In this document: piece after piece, positions 52,616 to 62,463 of the stretch
How the letters are laid out: each line of letters opens with the position of its first letter
Numbering within the stretch: the stretch's first letter is position 1
NCBI GenBank assembly: GCA_046760105.1
Contig: JBHIDJ010000002.1
Coordinates: 1-64,000 of the forward strand
DNA length: 64,000 bases
Source of the DNA: JBHIDJ01 sp046760105
Lineage (GTDB): Bacteria > Pseudomonadota > Gammaproteobacteria > Acidiferrobacterales > SPGG2
Reading direction: 5' to 3'
Program-made: the position numbers and the translations under genes
The notes under the pieces: model-generated
What the model saw: the letters and a program-made list of their open reading frames with translations, nothing else
Database searches by the model: none
Told to the model about the DNA's origin: nothing

Positions 52616-53272
52616 GTGACAAGTAAACGGCGTAGCCGCACTTGGTGGCAACGCCACGCCAGCGATGCATTCGTCAGACGCGCCCGCACGGAGGGGTATC
52701 GCTCACGGGCGGCCTATAAGCTGATAGAACTCGACGAGCGCTTTGGGCTGTTTCGGCCGGGAATGACGGTGGTTGACCTAGGGGCGGCGCCGGGCGGATG
52801 GGCGCAATATGTACGCCGCCAAGTGGGCACACGTGGCCACGTGCTGGCCCAGGACTTGCTTCCCATGGAGCCCCTATCGGGGGTGGAATTCATTCACGGT
52901 GATATTGGCGATCCCACGGTGCTAGACTTGGTGATAGAGCGACTCAGCGGACGCGCGGTAGACCTTGTTATTTCGGATATAGCCCCCAATATAAGTGGCG
53001 ATCGTGTGTCCGACCAGATGAGAGCCATTGGCCTCGGCGGAAAAGCGTTGGCGCTCGCGGTGGCGACCCTGAAGCCGGGGGGAGGCCTGTTGCTCAAGAC
53101 CTTTCAGGGCGAAGGTTTTAGCGATTTGCGTCAAGCCTTGCAGCAGCACTTTGATAAGGTCTTGACCTGCAAGCCGCGCGCCTCGCACGCCCGAAGTCGC
53201 GAAATCTATCTGTTCGGTAAAGACTTTCAAGACAGGGGCGAACAGTTAGCGACACAAGGAAATCGGTTGTAA
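52616..53272 (+). CDS. rlmE: 23S rRNA 2'-O-methyltransferase RlmE
   Basis: Methylates U2552 of 23S rRNA late in 50S assembly. The 218-residue protein has the SAM motif VVDLGAAPGGWAQY and the catalytic K-D-K-E set at K35, D121, K161 and E196. It begins with GTG. It precedes ftsH, as in E. coli. Confidence 0.96.
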   Translation: MTSKRRSRTWWQRHASDAFVRRARTEGYRSRAAYKLIELDERFGLFRPGMTVVDLGAAPGGWAQYVRRQVGTRGHVLAQDLLPMEPLSGVEFIHGDIGDPTVLDLVIERLSGRAVDLVISDIAPNISGDRVSDQMRAIGLGGKALALAVATLKPGGGLLLKTFQGEGFSDLRQALQQHFDKVLTCKPRASHARSREIYLFGKDFQDRGEQLATQGNRL

Positions 53273-53375
53273 CCAGTTAACGCTCGTAGGAAAATGGAAC
53301 AAAACCGGCGGGCTTGGTCTAATAGACAGCCCTTCCCGGTGATTTGATGCTAGGACGGGACTTTCAGAGGATAGC

Positions 53376-55289
53376 TTGAACAATCTCACCAAAAATCTGT
53401 TGTTGTGGCTCGTCATCGCCGTCGTGCTGATGTCGGTATTCAATAACTTCGGTCCGCGGCAAGCGCCGGCGAGCCGTGTGGAATACTCGCAATTTCTCGA
53501 CAAGGTCAGGGAAGGCCAGGTCGATAAGGTCACCATTCAAGGTCGCAATATTCAAGGAACATTGAAAGGTGGTGGGAATTTCAAGACCTATCAGCCCGAC
53601 GACCCGGGCCTCATCGGCGAGCTGCTTGAGCATAACGTGACCATCGACGCCAAGCCCCAGGACCAGCAATCATTACTACTGACGATTTTCATTAATTGGT
53701 TCCCACTACTATTGCTGATCGGGGTGTGGATCTTCTTCATGCGCCAGATGCAAGGCGGCGTTGGTGGACGGGGTGCCATGAGCTTTGGCAAAAGCAAGGC
53801 ACGCATGCTTACCGAGGAACAAAACAAGACAACGTTTGATGACGTTGCCGGCGTAGAAGAGGCGAAAGAAGAGGTTCAGGAGCTGGTCGAATTTTTGCGC
53901 GATCCGGCAAAGTTCCAGAAGCTCGGCGGTCGCATCCCCAAGGGAGTGTTGATGACCGGTGCACCCGGCACCGGGAAGACCTTGATCGCGAAGGCGATAG
54001 CCGGTGAGGCCAAGGTACCGTTCTTCTCCATTTCCGGTTCGGATTTCGTGGAGATGTTCGTCGGCGTGGGCGCGTCACGTGTGCGTGATATGTTCGACCA
54101 GGGGAAGAAGCACGCCCCGTGCATCATATTTATTGACGAGATCGACGCTGTCGGGCGCCAGCGTGGCGCTGGTCTCGGCGGCGGTCACGATGAACGTGAG
54201 CAGACGTTGAACCAATTGCTGGTGGAGATGGACGGGTTCGAGGGCACCGAAGGTGTGATCGTGATTGCTGCCACCAACCGCCCGGACGTGCTTGATCCGG
54301 CGCTTTTGCGACCGGGTCGGTTCGATCGGCAGGTGGTGGTGCCGTTACCCGACATCCGCGGACGCGAGCTTATTCTGAAGGTGCATATGCGCAACGTCCC
54401 GCTTGCGGATGATGTGGTGCCGAGCATCCTGGCGCGCGCAACCCCCGGTTTCTCCGGCGCCGACCTGGCGAACTTAGTGAACGAAGCCGCACTCTTTGCT
54501 GCCCGCGCCAATAAGCGCTTGGTGGACATGGACGATTTCGAGAAGGCCAAGGACAAGGTGGTCATGGGCGCGGAGCGGCGCTCGATTGTGATGCCGGAAA
54601 AAGAACGTATGAACACCGCGTACCATGAATCCGGGCACACGGTGGTGGCGAAGGTACTGCCGAATACCGATCCTGTGCACAAGGTTACGATTATCCCGCG
54701 TGGGCGCGCTTTGGGCGTTACCATGCAGTTGCCAGAGGAGGACCGGTACAGCCAAGACCGCGAGTCGCTGCTGTCCATGATTGCCGTGTTGATGGGCGGT
54801 CGTATTGCCGAAGAGGTTTTTATGGATCAGATGACCACCGGCGCGGCCAACGACTTCGAACGGGCGACAGAGCTCGCACGCAATATGGCGACCCGCTGGG
54901 GGATGAGTGACGCCCTGGGTACCCGTGTCTATGGCGAGGGTGAGCACGAGGTGTTTCTCGGGCGCGACATGACTACGCATAAGAATTTGAGCGACTCAAC
55001 GGCGGAAGCGGTGGATGCGGAGATACGCCGTATCATCGATGAGCAGTACGCGCGTGCGCGCCAGATCATCCAAGACAACCGCGACAAAGTCGAAATCATG
55101 GCCAAGGCGCTACTTGAGTGGGAAACCCTGAATGCGTCCCAAATCGACGACATCATGGCCGGTAAGAAACCGCGACCGCCTGAGGATCTCGACGATGGTT
55201 CGCCCAGTGAAGCAAGTCCCAAGCCCAAGAAACCGAGCCGTAAACCACGCGTCAAACCGGGCCTTGCAGACCCCGCGGGCGAGCACTAA
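53376..55289 (+). CDS. ftsH: ATP-dependent zinc metalloprotease FtsH
   Basis: A membrane-bound AAA protease that degrades regulatory and misfolded proteins. The 637-residue protein has transmembrane segments at about 7-23 and 101-121, Walker A GAPGTGKT at 195-202, the second region of homology, and the zinc site HESGH at 417-421. The start is TTG with AGAGGA upstream. The basic, Pro/Lys-rich C-terminal tail follows the protease domain. Confidence 0.97.
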   Translation: MNNLTKNLLLWLVIAVVLMSVFNNFGPRQAPASRVEYSQFLDKVREGQVDKVTIQGRNIQGTLKGGGNFKTYQPDDPGLIGELLEHNVTIDAKPQDQQSLLLTIFINWFPLLLLIGVWIFFMRQMQGGVGGRGAMSFGKSKARMLTEEQNKTTFDDVAGVEEAKEEVQELVEFLRDPAKFQKLGGRIPKGVLMTGAPGTGKTLIAKAIAGEAKVPFFSISGSDFVEMFVGVGASRVRDMFDQGKKHAPCIIFIDEIDAVGRQRGAGLGGGHDEREQTLNQLLVEMDGFEGTEGVIVIAATNRPDVLDPALLRPGRFDRQVVVPLPDIRGRELILKVHMRNVPLADDVVPSILARATPGFSGADLANLVNEAALFAARANKRLVDMDDFEKAKDKVVMGAERRSIVMPEKERMNTAYHESGHTVVAKVLPNTDPVHKVTIIPRGRALGVTMQLPEEDRYSQDRESLLSMIAVLMGGRIAEEVFMDQMTTGAANDFERATELARNMATRWGMSDALGTRVYGEGEHEVFLGRDMTTHKNLSDSTAEAVDAEIRRIIDEQYARARQIIQDNRDKVEIMAKALLEWETLNASQIDDIMAGKKPRPPEDLDDGSPSEASPKPKKPSRKPRVKPGLADPAGEH

Positions 55290-55305
55290 GACTTCCCCAA
55301 CCGTC

Positions 55306-56130
55306 ATGGACTGCGGTGGGCGTCCGCTCGAGCTGCGGCGCGTAGCCGTCATGGGGATTCTGAATGTCACCCCCGATTCCTTTTCGGACGGGGGTGTCTT
55401 TTTTACGCGCGATCGCGCCGTGTGCCATGCGATCCAAATGGTCGATGACGGTGCAGGCATCATCGATGTCGGCGGCGAGTCGACGCGTCCCGGGGCGCAG
55501 GTCGTGTCCGCGCAGGAAGAACTCGATCGCGTGATCCCGGTGATCGAGATTCTCAGGGAGGCGATTGCGGTGCCGATCTCGATTGACACCTCGAAGCCGG
55601 TGGTCATGCGTGAAGCCGTGGCCGCCGGGGCGGGCATGATCAATGACGTGCGCGCGCTCCGGACCGAAGGCGCACCCGAGCTCGTGGCCAAGCTAGGCGT
55701 GCCGGTGTGCCTGGTGCACATGCAAGGCGAGCCCCGCACGATGCAGGAAAATCCCCACTATGACGATGTCGTAGCGCAAGTACAGGCATTCCTACGCGCG
55801 CGCATACAGGCATGTCTCAGCGCGGGCATCGCAGCCGACAAGCTCATCGTCGATCCGGGTTTTGGCTTTGGCAAGACACTGAAACATAATCTAGAGTTGT
55901 TACGTAACCTGGGCCAATTTGCCCGGCTGAGTGCACCCGTGCTGGTCGGCTTGTCACGCAAATCCATGATCGAGAAAGCCCTAGGTTTGCCGCTTGCACA
56001 GCGGCTGCACGCCAGTGTGGCGCTCGCGGTGCTGGCGGTGCTAAACGGCGCCAGTATTGTTCGCCAACATGATGTGGGGCCCACGTGTGAGGCGATCCGC
56101 ACGGTCGAAGCAGTCTGTCACGGCACCTAG
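55306..56130 (+). CDS. folP: Dihydropteroate synthase
   Basis: Condenses dihydropterin pyrophosphate with p-aminobenzoate in folate synthesis. The 274-residue protein has GILNVTPDSFSDGG and DVGGESTRPGAQ, with the TIM-barrel pterin site DPGFGFGKT further on. ATG 55306 is chosen because the longer frame overlaps ftsH and lacks similarity. The ftsH-folP-glmM order is conserved in Gammaproteobacteria. Confidence 0.96.
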   Translation: MDCGGRPLELRRVAVMGILNVTPDSFSDGGVFFTRDRAVCHAIQMVDDGAGIIDVGGESTRPGAQVVSAQEELDRVIPVIEILREAIAVPISIDTSKPVVMREAVAAGAGMINDVRALRTEGAPELVAKLGVPVCLVHMQGEPRTMQENPHYDDVVAQVQAFLRARIQACLSAGIAADKLIVDPGFGFGKTLKHNLELLRNLGQFARLSAPVLVGLSRKSMIEKALGLPLAQRLHASVALAVLAVLNGASIVRQHDVGPTCEAIRTVEAVCHGT

Positions 56131-56154
56131 TGCGTTATTCGATAGGGGGAGAGC

Positions 56155-57516
56155 ATGAGCAAGCGTTATTTTGGCACGGACGGGATTCGCGGCCGTGTCG
56201 GTGAGGATCCGGTTACACCGGAAACGGTGTTGAAACTCGGCTGGGCTGCCGGCCACGTACTTGGCAGCATCAGCGATGATCGCGCCCGGGTGCTGATCGG
56301 CAAAGATACACGCGTTTCCGGTTATCTGCTCGAGTCTGCCCTGGAATCGGGGTTGTCGGCCGCGGGCGTCGATGTGAGCCTGCTCGGACCCATGCCAACC
56401 CCCGGTATCGCCTACTTGACACGCACGGCGCGGGCACGTGCGGGTATTGTCATCAGCGCCTCGCACAATCCGTATCAGGATAACGGCATCAAGTTCTTCG
56501 CCACCGACGGCACCAAGCTGCCAGACGAGCTGGAGTTGGCTATCGAGGACGCGATGAGCCAACCGATGCGCATCGTGGATTCGGCGGCGTTAGGCAAGGC
56601 TGAGCGCTATCGTGATGCGGCGGGCCGTTATATCGAGTTTTGTAAAAGCACGTTTCCACCGAAGCGGGATCTGGAGGGGCTCGCGCTCGTGGTCGACTGT
56701 GCAAACGGCGCCGCCTATCAGATTGCACCCGCTGTCCTCGCCGAACTCGGTGCCAACGTGATTCCGATTGCGGATACGCCCGACGGGTTCAACATCAACC
56801 ACGACTGTGGCTCGACCCATCCGCAGAGGCTTCAGCGCGCGGTGCTCCAGCAGGGCGCAGACCTCGGCATCGCGCTAGACGGGGATGGGGACCGCGTGAT
56901 CATGGTCGACAATAAAGGGGAGTGTGTCGACGGCGATCAAATTCTTTACATCCTTGGGCTCGCACACCACGTGGCCGGCCATCTAAACGGGGGCATCGTC
57001 GGTACTGTTATGAGCAACTTCGGGCTCGAACAAGCGTGTTTGCAAAACGGCATTCCGTTCAAGCGAGCGCCGGTAGGGGACCGTCATGTCATGAGCATGT
57101 TGCAGGAGGAAGGCTGGGAGCTGGGTGGGGAGTCGTCCGGCCATGTCATCTGCCTCGATAAAAGTACGACCGGTGACGGCATTGTCACTGCGCTTCAGGT
57201 ATTGACTATCATTATCGACTCGGGCAAGACGTTGGCCGAGCTCAAGGCGGGTATGCAGGTATTTCCGCAAACGATCATCAATGTCCCCATTGAGGACAAG
57301 CACGGGACGTTCGATGTGCAGGGCTCGGCCCGCGTTAAGCGCGCGCTGCGCGAGGCCGAAAGCGAGCTCGCCGATCAGGGTCGCGTATTGCTGCGGCCAT
57401 CTGGTACCGAGCCTGTTATTCGCGTCATGGTCGAGGGTGCCGACGCCAAGGTCGTGGACCGGCTAAGCCGTCACTTGGCGGAGAGCGTCAGACAGGCTGC
57501 GCGCGACGCCGCCTAA
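56155..57516 (+). CDS. glmM: Phosphoglucosamine mutase
   Basis: Converts glucosamine 6-phosphate to the 1-phosphate for UDP-GlcNAc and cell wall synthesis. The 453-residue protein opens MSKRYFGTDGIRG, carries the phosphoserine loop SASHNP at 101-106 (Ser103), the DGDGDR metal loop and the GEQSGH-like GESSGH. A GGGGGA ribosome-binding site precedes the ATG. Confidence 0.97.
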   Translation: MSKRYFGTDGIRGRVGEDPVTPETVLKLGWAAGHVLGSISDDRARVLIGKDTRVSGYLLESALESGLSAAGVDVSLLGPMPTPGIAYLTRTARARAGIVISASHNPYQDNGIKFFATDGTKLPDELELAIEDAMSQPMRIVDSAALGKAERYRDAAGRYIEFCKSTFPPKRDLEGLALVVDCANGAAYQIAPAVLAELGANVIPIADTPDGFNINHDCGSTHPQRLQRAVLQQGADLGIALDGDGDRVIMVDNKGECVDGDQILYILGLAHHVAGHLNGGIVGTVMSNFGLEQACLQNGIPFKRAPVGDRHVMSMLQEEGWELGGESSGHVICLDKSTTGDGIVTALQVLTIIIDSGKTLAELKAGMQVFPQTIINVPIEDKHGTFDVQGSARVKRALREAESELADQGRVLLRPSGTEPVIRVMVEGADAKVVDRLSRHLAESVRQAARDAA

Positions 57517-57679
57517 GTTGGGCCGGGCGGATATAACGGATCTTGCCTTATGTATGCGTGCTTCCCTGCCAAGGCGAGGGCACTCGCACCCGCTGCCAAG
57601 GATGCAACCGACGTATCGCGATGGTAACATCGCGCCCGTTTTGTCTGTTCCCCTAAGCTCTCGGCTTTAATACGAGCTC

Positions 57680-58435
57680 ATGCGTCGTCCGCTGGTCGCA
57701 GCGAATTGGAAAATGAACGGCAGCCGCGCGCAGGCAGCGGCGCTGCTCGATCCTATCGTGCAGAGCGTCGACGTGGGCAAGCGTGTTAAGATTATTATTT
57801 GTCCACCGTTTATTCTTATCCCGTTAGTGGCGGAGAAGCTCGCCGCTCGTCAGGAGATCGCGTTCGGCGCACAGAATCTCAACACCCATGAATTCGGTGC
57901 CTATACCGGCGAAGTCTCGGGCCCGATGTTGCGCGATTATGGTTGCGAGTACGTCATTGTCGGGCATTCGGAGCGGCGTGCCTTATATGGCGAGGACGAT
58001 CGCGTGGTCGCGGAGAAGTTCGCCGCCGCATTGGAGGGCGGGTTGACGCCGATTCTCTGTGTGGGGGAGACGCTTCCACAGCGTGAGGCGGGGCAGACCG
58101 AAGCGGTCGTGACGCGACAGATCGATGCCGTGCTTGAACGTGACGGTATCGAGGTGTTCGCGGACACCGTGATCGCGTATGAACCGGTCTGGGCGATCGG
58201 GACGGGGAGGACCGCTACACCCCAACAGGCGCAGGCCGTTCACCGGTTCATCCGCGATAAACTAGCCACCTGCAACCGCGCCATTGCGGCCAAGCTGCCT
58301 ATTCTTTACGGCGGCAGCGTGAAGGGGAGCAATGCGAGTGATTTGTTTGGCGAGAGCGACATCGACGGTGGCTTGATTGGTGGAGCCTCGCTGGATGCGA
58401 GTGAGTTTCTGCAAATTTGCCGGGCTGCCGGTTGA
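57680..58435 (+). CDS. tpiA: Triosephosphate isomerase
   Basis: Interconverts dihydroxyacetone phosphate and glyceraldehyde 3-phosphate. The 251-residue enzyme has N9 and K11 (AANWKMNG), catalytic His96 (VGHSERR) and Glu168 (AYEPVWAIGTG), and the phosphate loop YGGSV. It is followed 15 bases later by secG, a common gammaproteobacterial pair. Confidence 0.97.
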   Translation: MRRPLVAANWKMNGSRAQAAALLDPIVQSVDVGKRVKIIICPPFILIPLVAEKLAARQEIAFGAQNLNTHEFGAYTGEVSGPMLRDYGCEYVIVGHSERRALYGEDDRVVAEKFAAALEGGLTPILCVGETLPQREAGQTEAVVTRQIDAVLERDGIEVFADTVIAYEPVWAIGTGRTATPQQAQAVHRFIRDKLATCNRAIAAKLPILYGGSVKGSNASDLFGESDIDGGLIGGASLDASEFLQICRAAG

Positions 58436-58450
58436 TTAAGAGGGGTCAAG

Positions 58451-58810
58451 ATGAAGGAATTGGTCTTGGTTGTTCACGTGCTTGCGGCCGTGGGTTTGGT
58501 TGCGTTGGTTTTGCTGCAACAAGGCAAGGGTGCCGACATCGGGGCGGCGTTTGGCAGCGGTGCCTCACAAACGCTGTTTGGCGCACGCGGGTCCTCAAAC
58601 TTTCTCACCCGGGTCACGGCGTTGCTGGCGACGACCTTTTTTATTACCAGTCTGACGCTTGCCGTGTTTGCCTCGCGCGGGGGCGCCCCCACCAGTGTCA
58701 CGGAGTCGGTCACGATCGAGGAGCCTGCGGCGCAAACCGTTCCAGAACAGCAAACGCCCGAGGTACCCGAAAGTCCGACGCCTTCGGAGGTACCCGAAGT
58801 ACCCCGTTAA
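58451..58810 (+). CDS. secG: Preprotein translocase subunit SecG
   Basis: Assists the SecYEG channel in the inner membrane. The 119-residue protein has two hydrophobic segments (about 4-20 and 52-75) flanking GKGADIGAAFGSGASQTLFG, the SecG signature. The Pro/Glu-rich C-terminus (PEVPESPTPSEVPEVP) is a low-complexity tail. GAGGGG lies before the ATG. Confidence 0.96.
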   Translation: MKELVLVVHVLAAVGLVALVLLQQGKGADIGAAFGSGASQTLFGARGSSNFLTRVTALLATTFFITSLTLAVFASRGGAPTSVTESVTIEEPAAQTVPEQQTPEVPESPTPSEVPEVPR

Positions 58811-58960
58811 AGGCAACATGCTCGCGCACGAGCCGCGAGCGCTCCGTATCGGGTATTCTTTTGATCGATATTCTTACGTACTATGTGCTCTGTGCGTCTC
58901 TCGTTTGCGCCGGGGTGCCGCGCACGGCCAGTGCAACGACGAGGGAGGGCTGTTAGCAAC

Positions 58961-59045
58961 GCCGAAGTGGTGGAACTGGTAGACACGCCGTCTTGAGGGG
59001 GCGGTGGCGCGAGCCGTGCGGGTTCGAGTCCCGCCTTCGGCACCA
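58961..59045 (+). tRNA. tRNA-Leu (anticodon GAG)
   Basis: An 85-base class II tRNA with the CCA encoded. The acceptor stem GCCGAAG pairs with CTTCGGC, the anticodon loop TTGAGGG (GAG) is closed by CCGTC/GGCGG, there is a long variable arm, and GGTTCGAGTCCC forms the T-arm. It reads CUC/CUU codons. tRNA-Leu between secG and nuoA is a conserved gammaproteobacterial position. Confidence 0.97.
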
Positions 59046-59153
59046 TCCTGCTTTCGTGGCGATCGCTTTCCGTGTGTATCGCAGGCGTCGCAGCGCGCCG
59101 CCATCATCAGCATAATCCTCTGACATTACAAGGAATTGCTATCTGGGGCAGGC

Positions 59154-59183
59154 TTGACTTTTCGCGAAGCGACAGCCTAGACT
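59154..59183 (+). promoter_or_regulatory. Candidate promoter of the nuo operon
   Basis: TTGACT (59154-59159) and TAGACT (59178-59183) are separated by 18 bases and lie about 75 bases before the nuoA start, downstream of tRNA-Leu. Confidence 0.4.
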
Positions 59184-59259
59184 CGAAAATCGTTCACGAT
59201 GGGTGAGTGTCGACGCTCCCCAATACATTCATCGTGTTGGACCAGCGCTAGCGATACGG

Positions 59260-59616
59260 ATGCTAGAAAACTACCTCCCGATACTCATCTTCATCGGTGT
59301 CGGCCTGTTTATCGGTGTCGCACCCATGGCCTTGGGCTGGCTTCTAGGCCCGCGGAATCCGGACAGCGAAAAAAACTCTCCTTATGAATGCGGGTTCGAG
59401 GCCTTTGAGGACTCACGCATGAAGTTTGATGTGCGCTACTACCTTGTTGCTATCCTGTTTATCATTTTCGACCTGGAGATCGCTTTTCTTTTTCCCTGGG
59501 CAGTCGCTATTGGCGAGGTCGGACTGTTCGGGTTTCTGGCGATGATGCTATTTCTCGGGATTCTCACCATCGGTTTCATATATGAGTGGAAGAAGGGGGC
59601 GCTGGAATGGGAATAG
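59260..59616 (+). CDS. nuoA: NADH-quinone oxidoreductase subunit A
   Basis: A 118-residue membrane subunit of complex I with three hydrophobic helices and the conserved loop YECGFEAFEDSRMKFDVRYY. I use ATG 59260 (MLENYLPILIF), the family start; a GTG at 59203 would add 19 residues. It begins the nuo operon. Confidence 0.95.
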   Translation: MLENYLPILIFIGVGLFIGVAPMALGWLLGPRNPDSEKNSPYECGFEAFEDSRMKFDVRYYLVAILFIIFDLEIAFLFPWAVAIGEVGLFGFLAMMLFLGILTIGFIYEWKKGALEWE

Positions 59617-60083
59617 AGGGCGCACTGGAGGGTGGTTGGGCAACCACGCAGCTGGATAAGCTTATCAACTGGACGCGCACGGGGTCCTTGTGGCCCATGA
59701 CTTTCGGCCTTGCCTGCTGTGCCGTCGAGATGATGCACGCCGCCGCCTCCCGCTACGACATGGACCGCTTCGGCATTATGTTTCGAGCCAGTCCGCGGCA
59801 GTCGGACGTGATGATCGTGGCCGGCACCTTGTGCAACAAGATGGCCCCGGCGCTGCGCAAGGTCTACGATCAAATGGCGGAGCCGCGTTGGGTGATCTCC
59901 ATGGGCTCCTGCGCCAACGGCGGTGGTTATTACCATTACTCCTATTCAGTGGTGCGTGGCTGCGATCGTATCGTTCCTGTCGACATTTACGTCCCCGGTT
60001 GCCCGCCGACGGCCGAGCAGTTGCTTTACGGCATCATTCAGCTGCAGAAAAAAATAAAACGCACCAATACCATCGCGCGGTAA
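59607..60083 (+). CDS. nuoB: NADH-quinone oxidoreductase subunit B
   Basis: The 158-residue subunit that carries cluster N2, the last iron-sulfur centre before quinone. Cysteines lie in FGLACCAVEMM, SMGSCANGGG and VPGCPPTAEQLL. ATG 59607 overlaps the end of nuoA by ten bases and is the normal start; the frame extends seven codons upstream. Confidence 0.96.
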   Translation: MGIEGALEGGWATTQLDKLINWTRTGSLWPMTFGLACCAVEMMHAAASRYDMDRFGIMFRASPRQSDVMIVAGTLCNKMAPALRKVYDQMAEPRWVISMGSCANGGGYYHYSYSVVRGCDRIVPVDIYVPGCPPTAEQLLYGIIQLQKKIKRTNTIAR

Positions 60084-60103
60084 TCAGGAAAGAGAATCGC
60101 TTT

Positions 60104-60715
60104 ATGGCTGATTTACCTCAGGCCGTCACTGCACAGGCCCAGGCAAAGTTCGGCGATTCGATTACCAATATCATTGAGGCGGTCGGCGAACTGACGCTTG
60201 AGATCAAACGCGAAGACGTGCGAGAGGTGTGCCGTATTTTGCGTGATGATCCTTTTTTCTCATTCGAACAACTGATCGATCTGTGTGGTGTTGATTACCA
60301 GGATTACCGGCGTGAAGCGCCTGAAGGCGCGAGCCAAGGCCCGCGTTTCGCCGTGGTGTATCATCTGCTTACGCTTAAGCACAACCGACGTCTTCGCCTA
60401 CGCGCCTTCCTCGACGACGAGCTGCCAATCGTAGACTCGGTTGTCGATATCTGGAACTCCGCCAATTGGTATGAACGCGAGGCCTTCGATCTCTTCGGTA
60501 TCGTGTTCGAGGGACACCCGGATCTGCGCCGGATCCTGACTGATTACGGTTTTGTTGGCCATCCGTTCCGCAAGGACTTCCCCCTAATCGGTGAGGTGGA
60601 AATGCGTTATGACGCGGAAAAGCAACGGGTGGTCTATGAACCGGTAAGCATCGAGCCAAGGATTCTCGTGCCACGCGTCATTCGTGAGGAGGGTTTCGGT
60701 GGCAGAAATCCGTAA
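60104..60715 (+). CDS. nuoC: NADH-quinone oxidoreductase subunit C
   Basis: A 203-residue hydrophilic subunit of the peripheral arm. NWYEREAFDLFGIVFEGHPDL and RRILTDYGFVGHPFRKDFP are the family signature. ATG 60104 starts MADLPQAVTAQAQAKFG with GGAAAGAG upstream; an open frame into nuoB is a shadow. NuoC and NuoD are separate here, unlike the fused E. coli NuoCD. Confidence 0.96.
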   Translation: MADLPQAVTAQAQAKFGDSITNIIEAVGELTLEIKREDVREVCRILRDDPFFSFEQLIDLCGVDYQDYRREAPEGASQGPRFAVVYHLLTLKHNRRLRLRAFLDDELPIVDSVVDIWNSANWYEREAFDLFGIVFEGHPDLRRILTDYGFVGHPFRKDFPLIGEVEMRYDAEKQRVVYEPVSIEPRILVPRVIREEGFGGRNP

Positions 60716-61952
60716 CTACACGATGAACTTCGGCCCGCAGCACCCTGCCGCCCATGGCGTGCTACGGTTGGTGTTGGAGCTTGACGGTGAGGTCATTCAG
60801 CGTGCTGATCCACATATCGGCCTGTTACATCGCGCCACCGAAAAGCTCGCTGAAAGCAAGCCCTATAGCCAAAGTATCGGTTACATGGACCGGTTGGATT
60901 ATGTGTCCATGATGTGCAACGAGCACGGCTATGTGCTGGCGATGGAGAAGCTGTTGGGGGTCACGCCACCGATTCGTGCGCAGTATATCCGTGTTATGTT
61001 TGACGAGATCACCCGCGTTCTGAATCATTTACTGTTTTTGGCTTCGTATGCGCTGGACCTCGGAGCCATGACAGTGTTCCTGTATTGTTTCCGCGAACGC
61101 GAGGACCTTTTTGACTGTTATGAGGCGGTATCGGGTGCGCGTATGCACGCGAACTATTATCGGGTGGGCGGGGTATACCGGGATCTGCCAGACACAATGC
61201 CCCAGTATCGGCCGTCGAAGTGGCACAACGACAAGGATGTGAAGCGACGGAACGTGAATCGCCAAGGTTCCCTGCTCGACTTCATCTGGGACTTCACCGA
61301 GCGCTTTCCCAAGTACATCGATGATTACGAGACGCTGCTCACGGACAACCGCATATGGAAACAACGCACGGTCGATATCGGTGTGGTTCCACCCGAGCGT
61401 GCACTGCAGTTGGGCTTTACAGGACCTATGCTGCGGGCATCCGGCGTCGAGTGGGATCTGCGCAAGAAGCAGCCCTATGAGGTATACGACAAAGTCGATT
61501 TTGATATCCCGGTCGGCAGCAACGGCGACTGCTACGACCGTTATCTGGTACGTGTCGAGGAGATGCGCCAGTCCAACAGGATTATCCGCCAGTGTGTTGA
61601 ATGGTTGCGCAACAACCAGGGCCCCGTGATCGTCGACGACCACAAGTTGGTAGCGCCCCGGCGCGAGGAAATGAAGGACGACATGGAGTCGTTGATTCAC
61701 CATTTCAAACTCTTTACCGAAGGCTTTTGTATCCCGGAAGGCGAAGCCTACGCGGCCGTGGAGGCGCCCAAGGGTGAGTTCGGAGTCTATCTGGTATCCG
61801 ACGGCGCCAATAAGCCCTACCGGCTTAAGATCCGTGCCCCTGCCTTTGTCCATCTGGCGGCCATGGACGAGATGGCCCGTGGGCACATGATCGCTGACGT
61901 CGTGGCGATTATCGCGACCCAGGATATCGTGTTCGGAGAGGTCGACCGATGA
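60699..61952 (+). CDS. nuoD: NADH-quinone oxidoreductase subunit D
   Basis: The 417-residue 49-kDa-type subunit forming the quinone-binding cavity with NuoB. It opens MAEIRNYTMNFGPQHPAAHG from a GTG with GAGGAGG six bases before it, overlapping nuoC by 17 bases. LHRATEKLAE and the NYYRVGGV segment are diagnostic. Confidence 0.96.
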   Translation: MAEIRNYTMNFGPQHPAAHGVLRLVLELDGEVIQRADPHIGLLHRATEKLAESKPYSQSIGYMDRLDYVSMMCNEHGYVLAMEKLLGVTPPIRAQYIRVMFDEITRVLNHLLFLASYALDLGAMTVFLYCFREREDLFDCYEAVSGARMHANYYRVGGVYRDLPDTMPQYRPSKWHNDKDVKRRNVNRQGSLLDFIWDFTERFPKYIDDYETLLTDNRIWKQRTVDIGVVPPERALQLGFTGPMLRASGVEWDLRKKQPYEVYDKVDFDIPVGSNGDCYDRYLVRVEEMRQSNRIIRQCVEWLRNNQGPVIVDDHKLVAPRREEMKDDMESLIHHFKLFTEGFCIPEGEAYAAVEAPKGEFGVYLVSDGANKPYRLKIRAPAFVHLAAMDEMARGHMIADVVAIIATQDIVFGEVDR

Positions 61953-62458
61953 CGGCGCAAAGCCAGCCTAAATTTCTGATCGACCTGTTGACGCCAGAGT
62001 CACGCGCGCAGATCGACCACTGGATCGTCAAGTATCCCCCGGATCAGAAACAGGCGGCGGTGATGGCGGCGCTCAATATCGTGCAGGAACAGAACGGCGG
62101 CTGGCTCACGACGGATCTTATGGACGCCGTCGCCGAGTACCTGGAGATGCCACCCATCGCGGTCTACGAAGTGGCGAGCTTCTACACGATGTACGATTTG
62201 AAACCCGTAGGGCGCCACAAGATCTATGTGTGCACCAATATTTCGTGCATGCTCTGTGGGTCCGACGTCATTGTCCAGCATCTTCAGAAGAAACTGGGTA
62301 TTAAGCTGGGCGGGACCACGCCGGATGCTAAGTTCACTCTCAAGGAGAGCGAATGTCTCGCGGCCTGTGCCGGTGCCCCCATGTTCATGGTCGACAAGAA
62401 GTACTACGAGAACCTGACACCGGACAAGGTCGACGCGATTCTCGACAAGCTGGAGTAA
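61949..62458 (+). CDS. nuoE: NADH-quinone oxidoreductase subunit E
   Basis: A 169-residue thioredoxin-fold subunit holding a [2Fe-2S] cluster: cysteines in YVCTNISCMLCG and ESECLAACAGAP. It overlaps nuoD by four bases. Confidence 0.96.
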   Translation: MTAQSQPKFLIDLLTPESRAQIDHWIVKYPPDQKQAAVMAALNIVQEQNGGWLTTDLMDAVAEYLEMPPIAVYEVASFYTMYDLKPVGRHKIYVCTNISCMLCGSDVIVQHLQKKLGIKLGGTTPDAKFTLKESECLAACAGAPMFMVDKKYYENLTPDKVDAILDKLE

Positions 62459-62463
62459 ACGCG

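Noticed and set aside
58820..58840. GCTCGCG/CGCGAGC hairpin after secG
   Set aside because: No T-tract follows, so termination is not supported; it may simply be chance in GC-rich DNA.
59690..60103. Long N-terminal extension of nuoC inside nuoB
   Set aside because: Out-of-frame reading of nuoB; the ATG at 60104 is the family start.
61029..61886. 285-codon open frame opposite nuoD
   Set aside because: Antisense shadow of nuoD; no credible start region or recognisable domain.
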